The notes: generated by a model not told the origin, from the letters alone. Shown: positions 44,284-56,868, numbered from the stretch's first letter. The stretch: 64,000 bases of DNA from Corydoras sp. C115 (GCA_019802505.1 JAFMOC010000249.1:356505-420504); one strand, 5' to 3'. Numbers and translations: made by a program.

Positions 44284-44575
44284 GGACGATTACAGGATGG
44301 AACCTGGATTTCTATTGGACCGGCGGTCATGCGGGACGCCCTCAATGGACTTAGTTTTTAATTGTTTTTAATTGTTAAATACAGGTCACATGATCACCAC
44401 ACCATCTGAACACTGTTGATGCTCGAGCAGGACGAGTCCCCTCACTGAGCCTTACAAGGTTTCTTCCTTAAAACATCAACATAACAGGGGGTTTTGTCTT
44501 GCCGCTGTCTCTTCGTCTTGCTCTTTGGCGGTTTAAAGGTTTACGCTATAGAAATAAATAAATCAACTTGAAATT
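44284..44575 (+). repeat. Repeat-D copy
   Basis: GGATTTCTATTGGACCGGCG, then CCCCTCACTGAGCCTTACAA, TTTTGTCTTGCCGCTGTCTC and an AATCAACTTGAAATTGAA tail. Confidence 0.68.
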
Positions 44576-46103
44576 GAATTTGGACCGCAGTGTTTCCACA
44601 CATCCATCTGTTCTTATGATTTACTTAATTTATATGTTTATTTATGAGGGTTTGTATTTATATACGGGGTTTAAAGGCTTACGACACTGTGAAGCTCTCT
44701 ATAAATATATAAATATAAAAGTGCCCTATAGGAGTGAGCTGCAATATTCGCTGATTCGACGATTCGATTCGGAGAGGTTCATAGTCGAGTGTACCATTTT
44801 GACCACATGGGGGCACCCATGGCTGCTGCTAAGCATTAGTTTTTACATGAAATGTCTTTGTTTTCGTTATATATATAGCCTTTTGTCAAATAAAATCATC
44901 CTAATTTCTCTAAAAAAAAAAAAAAGAAAAACAAAAAAAAAGGTTTTCTTTTGTTAGAAAAACAAGTAAAATATATTTAAAAATATATTTTTTTTAAAAA
45001 CCACGCTTATAGCGCCATCTTGTGGTGAAATTTTAACTGATTCAACTATCAGTCGACTATAGGGAAAATCTGACAAATCAGATTCGACTATGAAAATCCT
45101 TAGTTGAAGTCACCCCTAGTGCCCTATAAATAAATGTAAGACGGCACGGAGCGATGTTAAAATGCTGTTGAGTTATTCCCTCTGTTTGACTGTAAGGAAC
45201 TTTAATTCATTTATTCAGCTCTTCTGATGAGCGTGAACATAACGACCTTTAGACCAGCTGACATGCTTTTAATCTTAATTAAAGATTCTGTAATTAACGG
45301 CAGCATGATTCGGTTTATCCGGACCTGTTTGTATTTTCCATGATGTCATCCTGAAGCGGACCCTGTCGCGCCGACCCTGTGGGGGCGCTGTTGGGTTCAG
45401 GTTCTCCCTGGTTCTCAGTCTTACAGGAGGTGGTGTAATGAGCGGGCCTGCGGATTCCCGCTTCAGGAGACATTTGACGGCAATTAACAAGCGGCCTCCT
45501 GGTACAGCTGGCACCCCGGAGTGCCACTCTCACCGTCAGCCAGCGGTGCGCGCCTCCGCCACGTTTAGGATCCACTAATGATGACGGGGACTTCGTCTCC
45601 CCTTGCCCGGCGCCTCGCCCGTCCGCCGTCCGCCCCCTCTGAGCGTCTAATTGGCTGCTTCCCAACAGCTCGCCCGGCTGGTGAAACGCAGCGGCGCATC
45701 GGGGGCATAAGTCACGCGTGGCCCAATTTGGAGCTGATTTGCTGCAATTTTCCCGCCGTCTATAAATCGAACCGAGCGGGGGTGCACTCAAGAAATCCTC
45801 TCTCTCCCTCGGCCAGCAGGGGGCGAACAGATTAAAGCTGGAGAGAGAGAGGGGCGCGGTAATTATTTATAGCCAACCAGAAACCCAGACTGGGTTAAGA
45901 TGAGGTGGAGATATGTTCTAAATGGGGGGGGCGGGGGGGAGCTGTTGGGGGGGGGGGGTGTTCAGACATGACTCCCACTGATCTGCCACGCTGAGAACGC
46001 GTTTCCAAAAAAGCCCCAAAAACTATAATCATCATCAGCAGAGCTTAAAAAAAGAGTCTGAATTCAAAAAGGCAGCAATTTACCTTTAATACTGAAGCTT
46101 CAT

Positions 46104-46322
46104 TCTCTACTAGGGTCATGGGGGGGGGGGGGGGTGGGGGGTGTTCCCCATGCCCATCCAGGGGAGAACATTTTGGCCGCTGGGTAGATACACCCAGAAT
46201 GGGACAAACTCACTCACACAAACACACTCTATATGGGGCAAATTGGAGAATTTCATTGACCTTGAACCCATATTTTTTGGACTGTGGGAGGAAACCGGAG
46301 AACCCAGAGGAAACCCACAGGA
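46104..46322 (-). mobile_element. SINE-A, reverse partial copy
   Basis: TTCTCTACTAGGGTCATGGG, G-rich tract, CATCCAGGGGAGAACATTTT, then GGACTGTGGGAGGAAACCGG. The head is replaced by an A-rich sequence. Confidence 0.8.
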
Positions 46323-46408
46323 ATGCGGGGTTTTAGGAAAAAAAACAAAAAAACAAAACACCTTGAACGTTTCGTTTTGATGTGTATGAATATTGAAGAA
46401 CTATCGCA

Positions 46409-46770
46409 GCAGGTTGGTGTAGTGGTTTAGCATGTTCTCCTCCCGGCGCTGGGGATTCCCGGCTCGAATCCCGATCTGGGTGAAGTTCGCATGTTCTCCC
46501 TGTGTCCGTGTGGGTCTTTTTTGGGTTCTCTGGGTTTCCCCCCGCAGGCCAAAAACATGGATTCAAGATAAATTGAATGCTCCAAATTGCCCCATATACA
46601 GTGAGTGTGAGTGAGTGGTGAGTGTGCCTAGTGATAGACTGGCGGCCTGTCCTGGATGTATCTACCCAGCGCCTGAAACGTTGTCCCCTGGATGGACATG
46701 GAGAACCTACACCTCCCCCCCCCCATGACCCTATAAGGCTATAAGATTAAGGTGGAGGATAAGAAATGAC
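46409..46770 (+). mobile_element. SINE-A, complete forward copy
   Basis: AGCAGGTTGGTGTAGTGGTT head, GGCTCGAATCCC B box, CCATATACAGTGAGTGTG, CTGGATGGACATGGAGAACC, C tract, and a GATAAGAAATGA end. Many substitutions mark an older copy. Confidence 0.82.
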
Positions 46771-46844
46771 CGAATGTAAAGTCCCGTTGGTGTTTCATGA
46801 CACGGAGCCGATGTTTAAAGGTGAAATGAGTGGCGTGCTCGTAC

Positions 46845-46949
46845 CTGTTTTCAGGGGACACACCACCCTCATGCGCTGTGTGTGCAGGTTGATGGGAATG
46901 AACTCGTGGTTCTTCTGCGCTTTGCTGCAGCTGGGTTTGAACGGCGGAC
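46845..46949 (-). CDS. inpp4b: inpp4b exon 4
   Basis: It encodes PPFKPSCSKAQKNHEFIPIN, then LHTQRMRVVCPLKT. Human FVPINLHLQRM aligns. Acceptor GCTCTGTCCTCAG, donor GTACGA. Split codons at both ends match exons 3 and 5. Confidence 0.95.
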
Positions 46950-47009
46950 CTGAGGACAGAGCAGAGGACGTCAGGCGGCGGGGCACATCCTTCATCTCCA
47001 CCACGCATC

Positions 47010-47085
47010 GGGGGGACAGCGGCGGGGGACAGCGGCGGGGGGACAGCGGCGGGGGGGACAGCGGCGGGGGGACAGCGGCGGGGGG
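47010..47085. repeat. inpp4b: ~16-bp GGGGGACAGCGGC minisatellite
   Basis: About five units of GACAGCGGCGGGGG lie close upstream (sense) of exon 4. Confidence 0.9.
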
Positions 47086-47424
47086 TCCGCTCGCCCTCGT
47101 ACCCCCTGACACTGCACCACTTTAGAAAGTACCTCGCCATCTGCCACCGAGTCCCGAGGACGGAGGACGGGCCGTTTGGAGACATGAGCTCGGAGCTTTA
47201 TGTGAGAGGCATGGCCTGATCGGAGGTCAGTGAAGACGCCGGACGACGTGGACCCCGCGTCCTAATGAGACGTGTAAGACCTTCAGCTTAATTAATTAGC
47301 TTCAAAACGAGGAGGATTATACATGAATAATAACAGAGTCCTCTCTATTTAAGGGCTTTCATCCCGAGCCCAACGAATTAAAAGAATCCGGCTGATTATT
47401 GACCTTGAGTGGACACTTTAATCA

Positions 47425-47490
47425 GCGGAGAGGACGGCGGAGAGGACGGCGGAGAGGACGGCGGAGAGGACGGCGGAGAGGACGGCGGGC
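47425..47490. repeat. 15-bp GGCGGAGAGGACGGC minisatellite
   Basis: About four to five units of GCGGAGAGGACG. Confidence 0.9.
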
Positions 47491-47943
47491 GGCGGCAGTC
47501 CGCGCAAATCTGATTACGCACGCCACAAATTAAGTGTCTGCAAAAATAAGCCCACATAAGGATGGGGCAATTTGTACCTTAATCCTGTAAATCCAGGATT
47601 TTGGGGGATTTACTCCGGAGCTCGTTAGGAGCAAAATCAACCAATCAGAAGCTTCCTGACCTGATAATGAGAGAACATACCAACACACCAGGGCGGGGAC
47701 ACGATGTGGACCACGGGATTAGGACACGCCTCTTAAGCACAGCATTCGGTATTTAAATAACGGCCTGCTTTGAGGAAACAGTATGGGGAAGGCCCTTTCC
47801 ACTCCACGAGGACGGGGCTGACCCACACAGAGGGCTGACCTCAACTCCATCCAAATCTGCTGTGCTGCCCCCTTCTGGAATAAATCTGTTACTGCGGCTT
47901 TAATTCAGTGGAATAAATGTTATAGTGTAAATTGATGCAGACA

Positions 47944-48000
<57 letters not shown>

Positions 48001-48722
48001 ATTCAGAACTGCCCCACCATGTTCTTCACCATGTTCTCCACCATGTTCTCCATCAGGTCTTCATCATGTTCTCCATCATGTTCTCCTCCATGTTCTCCAT
48101 ATTGTTCTCCATCATGTCTTCATAATGTTCTGCATCATGTTCTCCACCATGGTCTCCATCATGTTCTCCATCATATTCTCCTCCTTGTTCTCCATCATGT
48201 CTTCATCATGTTCTCCATCATGTTCTTCGTGTTTTTCATCATGTTCTCCATCATGTTATTCATGTTCTTCATCATGTTCATGTTTTTCATCATGTTCTTC
48301 ATCATGTTCTCCACCATGTTCTCCATCATGTTCTCCGTCATGTTCATGTTTTTCATCATGTTCTTCATCATGTTCTCCTCCATGTTCTCCATCATGTCTT
48401 CATCATGTTCTTCATGTTTTTCATCATGTTCTCCCTCATGTTATTCATGTTCTTCATCATGTTCATGTTTTTCATCATGTTCTTCATCATGTTCTCCATC
48501 ATGTTCTTCATCATGTTCTCCATCATGTTATTCATGTTCTTCATCATGTTCTCCACCATGTTCTCCATCATGTTATTCATGTTCTCCATCATGTTCTTTG
48601 TGTTTTTCATGTTCTTCATCCTGTTCTCCACCATGTTCTCCATCATGTTATTCATGTTCTTCATCATGTTCTTCATCATGTTCTCCACCATGTTCTCCAC
48701 CATGTACTCCATCATGTTCTTC
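47944..48722. repeat. CA tract followed by 12-bp-based CATGTTCTC array
   Basis: 28 CA repeats (to 48000) are followed by about 700 bp of CATGTTCTCCATCATGTTCT-like units of 9, 12 and 15 bp arranged in longer repeated blocks. Open frames of MFS/SCSPSC or MMKNM type are artefacts. Confidence 0.93.
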
Positions 48723-49199
48723 ATCTGTGCTGTGTTCCGGTGTTGGTGGTGACAGGTGAAGGGGAACTCTTTGGTTCTTCAGCGCCGTTCTTTATTAGGT
48801 TCACAGAACATTGAGGAACACGAAGCAGATCTAAGACATCTGCCTGAAGAACGCCGCCCCGGGGACCCTTCATCAGAGAACCGGAAACCTTTATGTTCTG
48901 ATGCGCCACCCTGTGGTGCCGTCGCAGCGGGAGCGGCGCTGATCAGTGGAGCCGTATGGGCCGCCCCGGGGCCCGGATCGTCCCGAACGTGCGTCTGATC
49001 AACGCAGGGAGAGAACCTGCTACAGTTCACGTTCTGAGGTTAGACCGGCGCCAGCACCCTGCTGAGAACACTGCGCCGAACGAGCACAAGAATTAGAACA
49101 CCGATCACAGGGCGGGGAACGGCACCCAATCTACCCAACTCTACTCTACACTGTGTGCTGAGAGGGTCTTCATGGTTCTGCTGAAGCTCTGCGGCTAAG

Positions 49200-49500
49200 A
49201 CCCTTACTGACGGAACCTGGATCTGTATTGGATCTCTATATAACCTTTAATGATTATATAATGTTTAATTATTAAATACGGGTCACATGACCACCACGCG
49301 ACCTGTACATGGCTGTCCAACACTGTCGATGCTGATGAGGAGGAGTCCCCCACTGAGCCTCGGTCCTCACAAGGTTTGTCCTTTAAAATGTCAGGGAGTT
49401 TTGTCTTGCCGCTGTCTCTTGGTCTTGCTCTTTGGGGGTTTAAATGTTTATAACTCTGTAAAGCTGCTTCGTGATGAAGTACGATTTTAAAAACCACACG
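49200..49500 (+). repeat. Repeat-D copy
   Basis: GACGGAACCTGGATCTGTAT, then GGTCACATGACCACCACGCG, CACTGAGCCTCGGTCCTCAC and AAGCTGCTTCGTGATGAAGT. The tail is lost. Confidence 0.68.
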
Positions 49501-50424
49501 TGGAGTGGTGTACAGCACTCCCCCATGGGACTCTGGAGACGTGGACATAATCATTCCTCCGTGTCTTGAAGACTCTGTCTGCATAACGGATCATTCACTC
49601 ATTTATTTAAAGCTTTGGCGTTCTCGTGTCCTGGTCATTCCGTACGTTTGGGTTCTCCATGCAGGTTCTCCGACCAACAAAATGACACGCCACCCAGATG
49701 CCCGACCTGGACCGTTCTCCCGGTGCCCCAGCGGTCTGTCCTGAATGTCCTCCACTGCCAGAAGTCAGCAACCTGATTATTACTAATTACATGAGATATC
49801 AATAATTAACAGCCGGCGGTTCGGTCCTGCGGCGGAACGTCTGGCCGCGGCGCCGGCGAGCGGGTTCCGTCACAGAGAGGCTGTTCTGATTAACGCCAAA
49901 TAAGATTAGAAGTCGGTGCCGCGGGCCGTCAGGGGCCGCCACGCCCCGGACCGAGCGCCATCGGTCACGCAGCAGAACGACGCGGCGGCCCGTCTGCCGG
50001 GCGCGGTCCGAATCACCGGGCACATCGATCGAGCACATCGGGGTTCTGGCCGGCGGCGCTGATTAGAACAGCAGAGACATCGATGACTATTTAAGGTCTC
50101 AGAGGGAGTGAGCCGGGGGTGAGGCTGACAGCTGGAGCACCACTCCACCCCCCCTCCACCCCCCCCCCCCACCCCCCCCGGCTGAATATAAATCAGACGA
50201 TCCGTTTGGGTTTGTTCACATTTAGAACCATGAGGAACCTCCGGCTTCATCACGTCCCGCAGGGCGGAGCTTCGGCCGGCCGTGTCTCGTTTACGGGACG
50301 GTTGATTAATGACGTCCACTGGTTCTTCTGAATGACACATGCACACAGCTCATGGATTAAGATCCTTTTAAAAGGTCACACTTTCAGAACAGCGCCCCCT
50401 GTATGTTGGAGAAAATCAAAATCC

Positions 50425-50835
50425 AGATACATTGCCAAAAGTATTCACTCCCATATGACCTTCAGTGACGTCCCAGTCCTGATCCATAGGGTTCTAGAGG
50501 ACGTGGGTCCAGCCTTTGCATCTAGAACATCTTCAGCTCTTCTGTGAAGGCCGTCCTCTAGGTTCTGGAGTGTGTTGACGGGAATTCGGGACCGTTCTTC
50601 TTCCAGAAGTGCGTTTGTGAGGTCACACACCGATGTTCTACGAGAAGGTCTGGCTCTCAGTCTGCGTTCTAATTCGTCCCAAAGATGTTCTATGGGGTTC
50701 AGGTCAGGACTCTGTCCTCATGTCTGTATGGACCTGGCTTTGTGTTGTCATGTTGAAGAGGACGGGACAGGCTCCAAACGGTTCCCCCGATGTTGGGAGA
50801 GTGAAACTGTCCAAAAAAACAGACTCTGTAATGTT
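50425..50835 (-). pseudogene. Tc1-like transposase C-terminal fragment
   Basis: On the - strand the peptide DLTNALLEEERSRIPVNTLQ, then NLEDGLHRRAEDVLDAKAGP (50445-50630) is the C-terminal end of a Tc1/mariner transposase. Just upstream in a shifted frame, GAACCCCATAGAACATCTTT codes NPIEHLW, the conserved block near the last catalytic acidic residue. Frames are broken, both the N-terminal half and inverted repeats are missing, and no product is expected. Confidence 0.8.
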
Positions 50836-50874
50836 TAAACTCAATAAATAAAAATTAAAAATATTAATGAGGTG

Positions 50875-51226
50875 GGCGGCACGGCGGCTTAGTGTTTAGC
50901 ATGTTCTCCTCTCAGCGCTGGGGATTCCCAGTTCAAATCCCCATCTGGGTGGAGTTTCCATGTTCTCCCCGTGTCCGCGTGGGTTTCCTTCGGGTTCTCC
51001 GGTTTCCTCCCACAGTCCAAAAACATGGATCAAGGTGAATTGAATTCTCCAAATTGCCCCATATAGAGTGTGTGTGTGAGTGCGTATGTGCTCAGTGATA
51101 GATTGCCCCCTGTCCTGGGTGTATCTACCCAGCGCCTGAAACGTTCTCCCCTGGATGGGCATGGAGAACCCCCCCCCCCCCCAACCCTAATAGAGGATAA
51201 AGCTGAAGATAATGGATGAATGATGT
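50875..51226 (+). mobile_element. SINE-A, complete forward copy
   Basis: GGGCGGCACGGCGGCTTAGT head, CAGTTCAAATCCCC B box, CCATATAGAGTGTG, C tract of 12, and a GATAATGGATGAATGATG end. Confidence 0.9.
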
Positions 51227-51326
51227 GAACAGACTGAAACGTATTAAACTACGAAAAACGTAAAAATCAAATCCATTTGTCACTAAGTTTCCATCCAAAA
51301 GAACTGACGACGGCTCGTTATCTCTC

Positions 51327-51327
<1 letters not shown>

Positions 51328-51390
<63 letters not shown>
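51328..51390. repeat. (CA)n microsatellite
   Basis: About 31 CA repeats, 450 bp from exon 3. Confidence 0.95.
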
Positions 51391-51392
<2 letters not shown>

Positions 51393-51835
51393 GTTGGAAT
51401 GATCATGTGCAGTCTGAAATGTGGCAGCTCTGCGGTCTCTGCAGCAGGATGAGCGTGAGGACTCCCCGCACGTCGGATTCAGACAGACCCCGTGCCTTCA
51501 GCATCTCCGCCCGGTCCAAACTTAGTTGCCATGGCGACAGTGCCACCAAGCATTTAAGAGAAAGCGCGAGAGTGCAGAGGATCACCGGAGAGATAATGAG
51601 TGCAGAGGATGAAGCGAGGCGTGCAGACGATAACGGCGCGACGCTAATCCACTAAATATTTCCGTATAAACGTCGTGCGCAGCTTCTCCTGGACGTGTAA
51701 CGATATATGAATGAACGTTCTATCACAGACGCAGCGATGGACGGGGTGTGGCCTGCCGCCCAGGGTGCGAGGATCTGAGTGAAGCCACATCAGAATGAGA
51801 AGGTAAAGGCGTTTAAAGAGCGTTGGATTCTTTAC

Positions 51836-51966
51836 CGCTCAGCTTCTCCAGCTCGGTGAGGGTTTCCTGGTAGGTTTTGATGAGGTGACTGTAACGCGTG
51901 ATGACCTCCCTCCTGAGGTTGTCCCAGTGTGGCGAGAGCTCGCCCAGGTCATTCAGCTCCTGGATC
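51836..51966 (-). CDS. inpp4b: inpp4b exon 3
   Basis: It encodes IQELNDLGELSPHWDNLRRE, then VITRYSHLIKTYQETLTELE and KLS. Human IKELGELSPHWDNLRKNVLTH aligns, with two extra residues (ND) before LGELS. Acceptor GTTACGTTTTCAG, donor GTAAAG. Confidence 0.96.
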
Positions 51967-52432
51967 CTGAAAACGTAACACACATTAGTTCTGGGGTTCT
52001 CCTGAAAACACACAGGGCAAAACGTAACCCAGTGGTTCTTAAACTGTGAAATGGTATGGATATACAATACGTTATTTTCCCAATGTATTTTATAATCTGC
52101 ATTCTGTAATCCGGACACTAGATGGCAGCATCTGTTGATGTTACTGTGCTGACCGCCACTGATTAGATGTTTAATGTCTCTTTATTGTGTATGTGTTTGT
52201 TTACGGGACGTTTCTGTGTTTGTTGGGGGGGGGCAACCCGACTCAGACGCTCTTCCTCAGCAACGCCACATTATTTTCAAATGAGCAATTATTTAAACCC
52301 AGACATTACGATCAGGTTTCTAAAGTTTGTAACTGTTTTATAAAAGCAACAACGCACCTCAGGAGGTGTATTAAAGGGACAGAGGTGTTTCCTGTGATTT
52401 ATTTACAATAATGTCACCTGTGTTAATATACA

Positions 52433-52782
52433 TCCATCCATTATCTTCTGCTTTATCCTCTATTAGGGTCGCGGTGGGGTTCCCCATGCCCATCCAGGGG
52501 AGAACGTTTCGGGCGCTGGGCAGATACACCCAGGACAGGATGCCAATCTATCACTGGGCACACACTCACTCACACACACATACTCTATATGGGGCAATTT
52601 GGAGAACTCAATTGACTTGATCCATGTTTTTGGACTGTGGGAGGAAACCGGAGAACCCGGAGGAAACCCACACAGACACAGACACGGGGAGAACATGGAA
52701 ACTCCACCCGGATGGGGATTCAAACTGGGAATCCCTAGTGCTGAGAGGAGAACATGCTACACACTAAGCCACCGTGCCGCCC
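52433..52782 (-). mobile_element. SINE-A, complete reverse copy with 13-bp target-site duplication
   Basis: GTGTTAATATACA occurs at 52420-52432 and 52783-52795. The body is near consensus and lacks the expanded G tract. It is probably one of the younger insertions. Confidence 0.94.
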
Positions 52783-53394
52783 GTGTTAATATACACTCAC
52801 ATTATTGATGTTTGTCAGATGTTAAAATCCAGAGGCGGAGCTTGTTTGAGAACCCCTGCTTTAAACTAATTTTGTTAATGAAGCAACTTTTTGAATGCTC
52901 CACCACGATCTGATGCTACAGACGTGACACAGCGTGCTGGAGGAGAAAGCCTGCTTAAATAATTATCCAGGGTCCGTTTACAAACCCGTTTTGCCCGAAT
53001 GCAAAAGAAAAAAAAAAAAAGTTGGTACCGCTGTATAAAAGAGATCAGCGAGATATCAAAAACTTCAACCCCCGATTTCTCTTAATTCAGCACTATATAT
53101 GCAGCCCCCTCCAGCATGCCCCCCACCCCCCACCCCCCCGCGGCTCCAGCACAGTTCCAGTTGAGTTGTGCATCGTCTTTCACACTTACATCATCCTGCA
53201 TTTCTGTTTTATGAACCCACGGGCGAGAACATCTACAGAACGCTGGAGAACGTGAATCGTTCTGCACCCTCCCACACATCTGCATTTTCCACAATGCTGA
53301 GTACTAAACAGCCAGGAGGGGGCGCTGTTGGCTGAAACCATGACTTCATTATGACTTCATTCATACAACTATAGTACTCAGACATTGAAGCCCC

Positions 53395-53795
53395 TCTGTT
53401 ATCTGAAATCATTAAACGGGTGCTTAACTCTGATTGGCTGAGCCGTTTGTCCAGCTGTGACATCACTGACAATAACACACCCCTCTGACCGCTTCACATT
53501 TGTATCAGTGCCTGATATACAATACAATACATTATTTCCTGATGTTTTGGATAAACTGCATTCTATAAATTGTCCACTAGTGTTTGCTGTTTAGAGAAAC
53601 CGGAATCCTGTTACTCAGCGATCTAAATTACATCGAGACCTGATTATTAATCTTTAAAGAAACGCATTTCTGAATCAAACCTTTTATTACAGTGTGTTTG
53701 TAAGTGTTTTATTAAAGCAACAATACACTTGAGGTTGTGTATTAATAATAAAGAATAAGGCCACGCCCCCTCGCTCCTCCCTGCTTTATTGTATG
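53395..53795 (+). repeat. Repeat-C copy
   Basis: TTAACTCTGATTGGCTGAGC, then CCTGATATACAATACAATAC, CACTAGTGTTTGCTG, TGTGTTTGTAAGTGTTTTAT and AAGGCCACGCCCCCTCG. Confidence 0.78.
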
Positions 53796-54939
53796 TTTGG
53801 ACAGGGTATGGCTTTACTGAGCATCGTGGTTAACCATGTCGATCCCTCAATGACGGCTGATGCTTTAACGAAACGCTCGATTAGTCCCACAGTGTCCCCG
53901 TCCATGCTGCATTATAATGTTTATTGACTATTTATTCGTGTTTAATCAGTGTTTATTAATTAGTTTTTAATTCTGTTCCTCCTCCCGTTGGCTGTAAGGC
54001 GGTGAGCTCTTGGCGGTGCAGATGGTGACACTCTGCCGGGTTCGGAGGGGGTGGATTCTCTAGAACATCCCAATTTGAAAGGCATTTTCACGTCCCGCCG
54101 TCAACCACAAACACAAACGGCCTTCCGAAAGTGGAAGTGATGAAAACTCCCGGCACTAATCCTCATTATTTAGCGGCGCCGCACGGCCCAGGTGATTTGT
54201 GAGAGCGCCCCGAGGGCCCCGAACATCCGGGCAGAGCTCGCCTCAGATTTACATAGGTAATGGGGGGGGCTTATCTGGCTGAAGCAGGTGGTTCCAGCGC
54301 CGCTGCGCCGCTGTGCCACGTTGGGAACGGACCTTCGGCGCGGCGCGTTAACGGCGGAGGCTCGGCCGTGTTTAATTGTAAAGAACATTTCCATACAGAA
54401 CAAAAGACTCATTCTGATGTAAATGTGGGATTCGGAGTCTCGGCCGTGCGATTAGCATCTGTAATCGGCAGAAGGGCCGTGAACGCTGACGATTCTCCAC
54501 GAGGAGAAAGAAAAATCTACAGAAGAACAAAGGCCATTATCGTTTGCATAGAAATTAAGAAAACGGGAGAAAGAGGAAGTTATCAGACTCCGGGCCGCTA
54601 AGCCGATAAGCCGAGCTTAACATCCAGACCTCGGGCCGCTTTAACTGATGAGGCGCTTTTAGGCGAGACTACAGAGGAAACTGTTCTGTAATCTTTTATT
54701 GATCTCCACGAGGCTCACTGATTCAGTGCACCATTGATCCGCATTGATGCTGAAGAGTCATTAAAGCCCGTTAGTGCAGGGCCATCGTTACAAAACAAAG
54801 GAATCCGAACCCGAAAAACCTACACAACAGAAATGTACACCCAGGAGCGCTTTAGTAGGTTCTCCTCACTAGTCCTGAGCTCTCCTTTTGCTTGAAAACT
54901 ACTGTGTACCATCGGCGAGTAACATCCCTCACTGCATCC

Positions 54940-55130
54940 ACGATGCCACCCCACATCCCACGGGGGCGCTATCATCATCATGGTGTTACACCTGTTAACA
55001 AACGATGGATCCCCCACGGGGCCTCGGTCCTCACAAAGCAAATACGGGGGTTTTTCCTTTCCACTGCTGCTTCCGCCGGCTCTTAGAGGGTTAAAGCTTA
55101 GAACGTTATAAAGCTGCTTTGAGACATAAG
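54940..55130 (+). repeat. Repeat-D copy, diverged
   Basis: CACGGGGGCGCTATCATCAT, then CACGGGGCCTCGGTCCTCAC and TTATAAAGCTGCTTTGAGAC. Confidence 0.55.
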
Positions 55131-55615
55131 ACAGAGACGTAATTCTGAGGTGATCTGACCTCATTATGCTCCAAAGCCCAGCTTGAGGTTTGGGTTTTAA
55201 GACATGGGGCGGTATTCTGCTGGACGCAGACATCAATTCATTAATTAATGAATATATAAATGAATTAATCAATGAATTAAGATGGTAGATTTTGTATTTT
55301 TGTATTATTTATGGTTTGATTATAATTCAAGGCCAGTAGCTAGAAACATTTGGTATTTTTAAAACATCTAAAGATATCTCTCTGTTCTGAGCTCTCATTT
55401 TTTATTTACAATATTAAATTCTTTTTAAGAATAAAAGCATTAATAAAATGATGATAAGAATCCCGAGACCAAACCTCTCACAGGAGCAGCTTCCTATTGC
55501 TTTGGAGGGATGTAGTAGTTGTGGCAACTGTTGTTTTTATTGAGAAATAATAATACATATATAGATTAATTGATTTATATATCTATTTATATTATTATTT
55601 TAATGTTTTATACTT

Positions 55616-55820
55616 GATTCATGTATTATCTTATGCTTTATCTTATACTAGGGTCGTGGGCATGTTCCACATGTCCACCCAGGGAAGAACGTTCCGGGCG
55701 CTGGGCAGATACACCCAGAACAGGACCCTGAGCAAACACTCACAAACAAAGGGCAATTTAGAGCATTCAATTCACCTTGAATTCATGTTTTTGGGCTGTG
55801 GGAGGAAACTGGAGAACCCG
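55616..55820 (-). mobile_element. SINE-A, diverged partial reverse copy
   Basis: TTATCTTATACTAGGGTCGT, then CACCCAGGGAAGAACGTTCC and GGGCTGTGGGAGGAAACTGG. Confidence 0.75.
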
Positions 55821-56868
55821 GTCAGACTTCATTAGTATCTAATAAATGTCTGGGTAACGTTCTATTGTCATTGGGTACCAAATATGACCTAATGTTCTAG
55901 ACTGGGGTAAGATGGATAATTCTTGGAAATACAAAACAGAGAGACGGCGAGGAAAAACGAGATCCAGGAATAAAATTAATAATGAAAAATATGGAGGAGC
56001 ATGAGAGGAAAGTGAGAACGGGTCTACGGGAGGAGAACGCCGCATGAAAGATGTATGAGGAGCGTAAATATAGAGAGCTATAAAGGCTTATAAAGTGTAA
56101 AAGAGCTGGAAATGGAACCGAGGGGATAAAGATGGCATTAGTGAAGCAGAGAAACTGTAAAATCCATAAGAGGACAATGTGTCTGCAGTATGACTGCGGT
56201 GGGGTGCGCGGGGGGGACGGACGTTATTTCATGGTGTGTTACGGGTTCTGTTCACTTTAATCAGCGCAGCCTCGGCGCCGGAGGTCAACATCGGAACCGC
56301 GATGGGAATCTCAATTAGCCGAGTGAACGCCTCGCTGTGAGAGCGCCGACATCACGGCCACGTGGACCGATCGGGAGGACTCGTCCCCGCGTGGAGACCC
56401 AAAACTCTGGGGGTCCGGTTCCAGTGGAGGTTCGGATCACGACGTCGGCAGATGAAGATGGACCACACTGTGTGGACTAAAAAATTGGGACACCAACAAT
56501 CTCTGTTCTAATTCATCCCAAATACGTCATGTCTTGTTGATCCTGACGTCCTGACAGTCATGCAGGAACAGGAAAGGGCCTTCCCCAAACTGTTCCCCTA
56601 AAGGAACACGACTAAGAGCCTGATTTTAACGAGACCAAATAAAACGTAAAGGGTGTGTCCTAATACTTCTGTTTAATGCATGGTGGTGGTATAAGCTTTC
56701 CTGGGTTTGATTTACAGACAACAATAATGTCCGGGCATGAGGAGAACATGCCAATGTCACACCGGAATCGCCTCGTTGTCCAACCCGGCGTCTCCAGTGA
56801 CGTCCTCGCGGCGAGGTCCGGTTTTAATAAACTGAAATGAACCTGAGGAACGGCCCGCGGGCCGCCGT

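Larger units (their letters stand above)
42064..46844 (-). other. inpp4b: inpp4b intron 4
   Basis: It begins (sense) near SINE-A copies at 46409 and 46104. It also holds SINE-A at 43966 and 42757, repeat-D copies at 43175 and 44310, a GC-rich stretch at 45350-45830, poly-G at 45924-45957, and a UG tract at its 3' end. No exon is visible; open frames over 45275-45835 overlap on both strands and show no known motif. Confidence 0.75.
46950..51835 (-). other. inpp4b: inpp4b intron 3
   Basis: It contains short GC minisatellites (47010-47085 and 47425-47490), a Tc1 trace at 47780-47880, a CA tract and a 12-bp CATGTTCTC array (47944-48722), repeat-D (49200), a C-rich tract (50150-50180), a Tc1-like transposase fragment (50425), a SINE-A (50875) and a CA tract (51328). 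No exon is visible. Confidence 0.78.

Noticed and set aside
45275..45835. GC-rich overlapping frames on both strands
   Set aside because: No recognised motif and no splice-phase fit with inpp4b; chance openness in GC-rich DNA.
47932..48814. SCSPSC/MFFIMF-type open frames
   Set aside because: They arise from the CATGTTCTC array.
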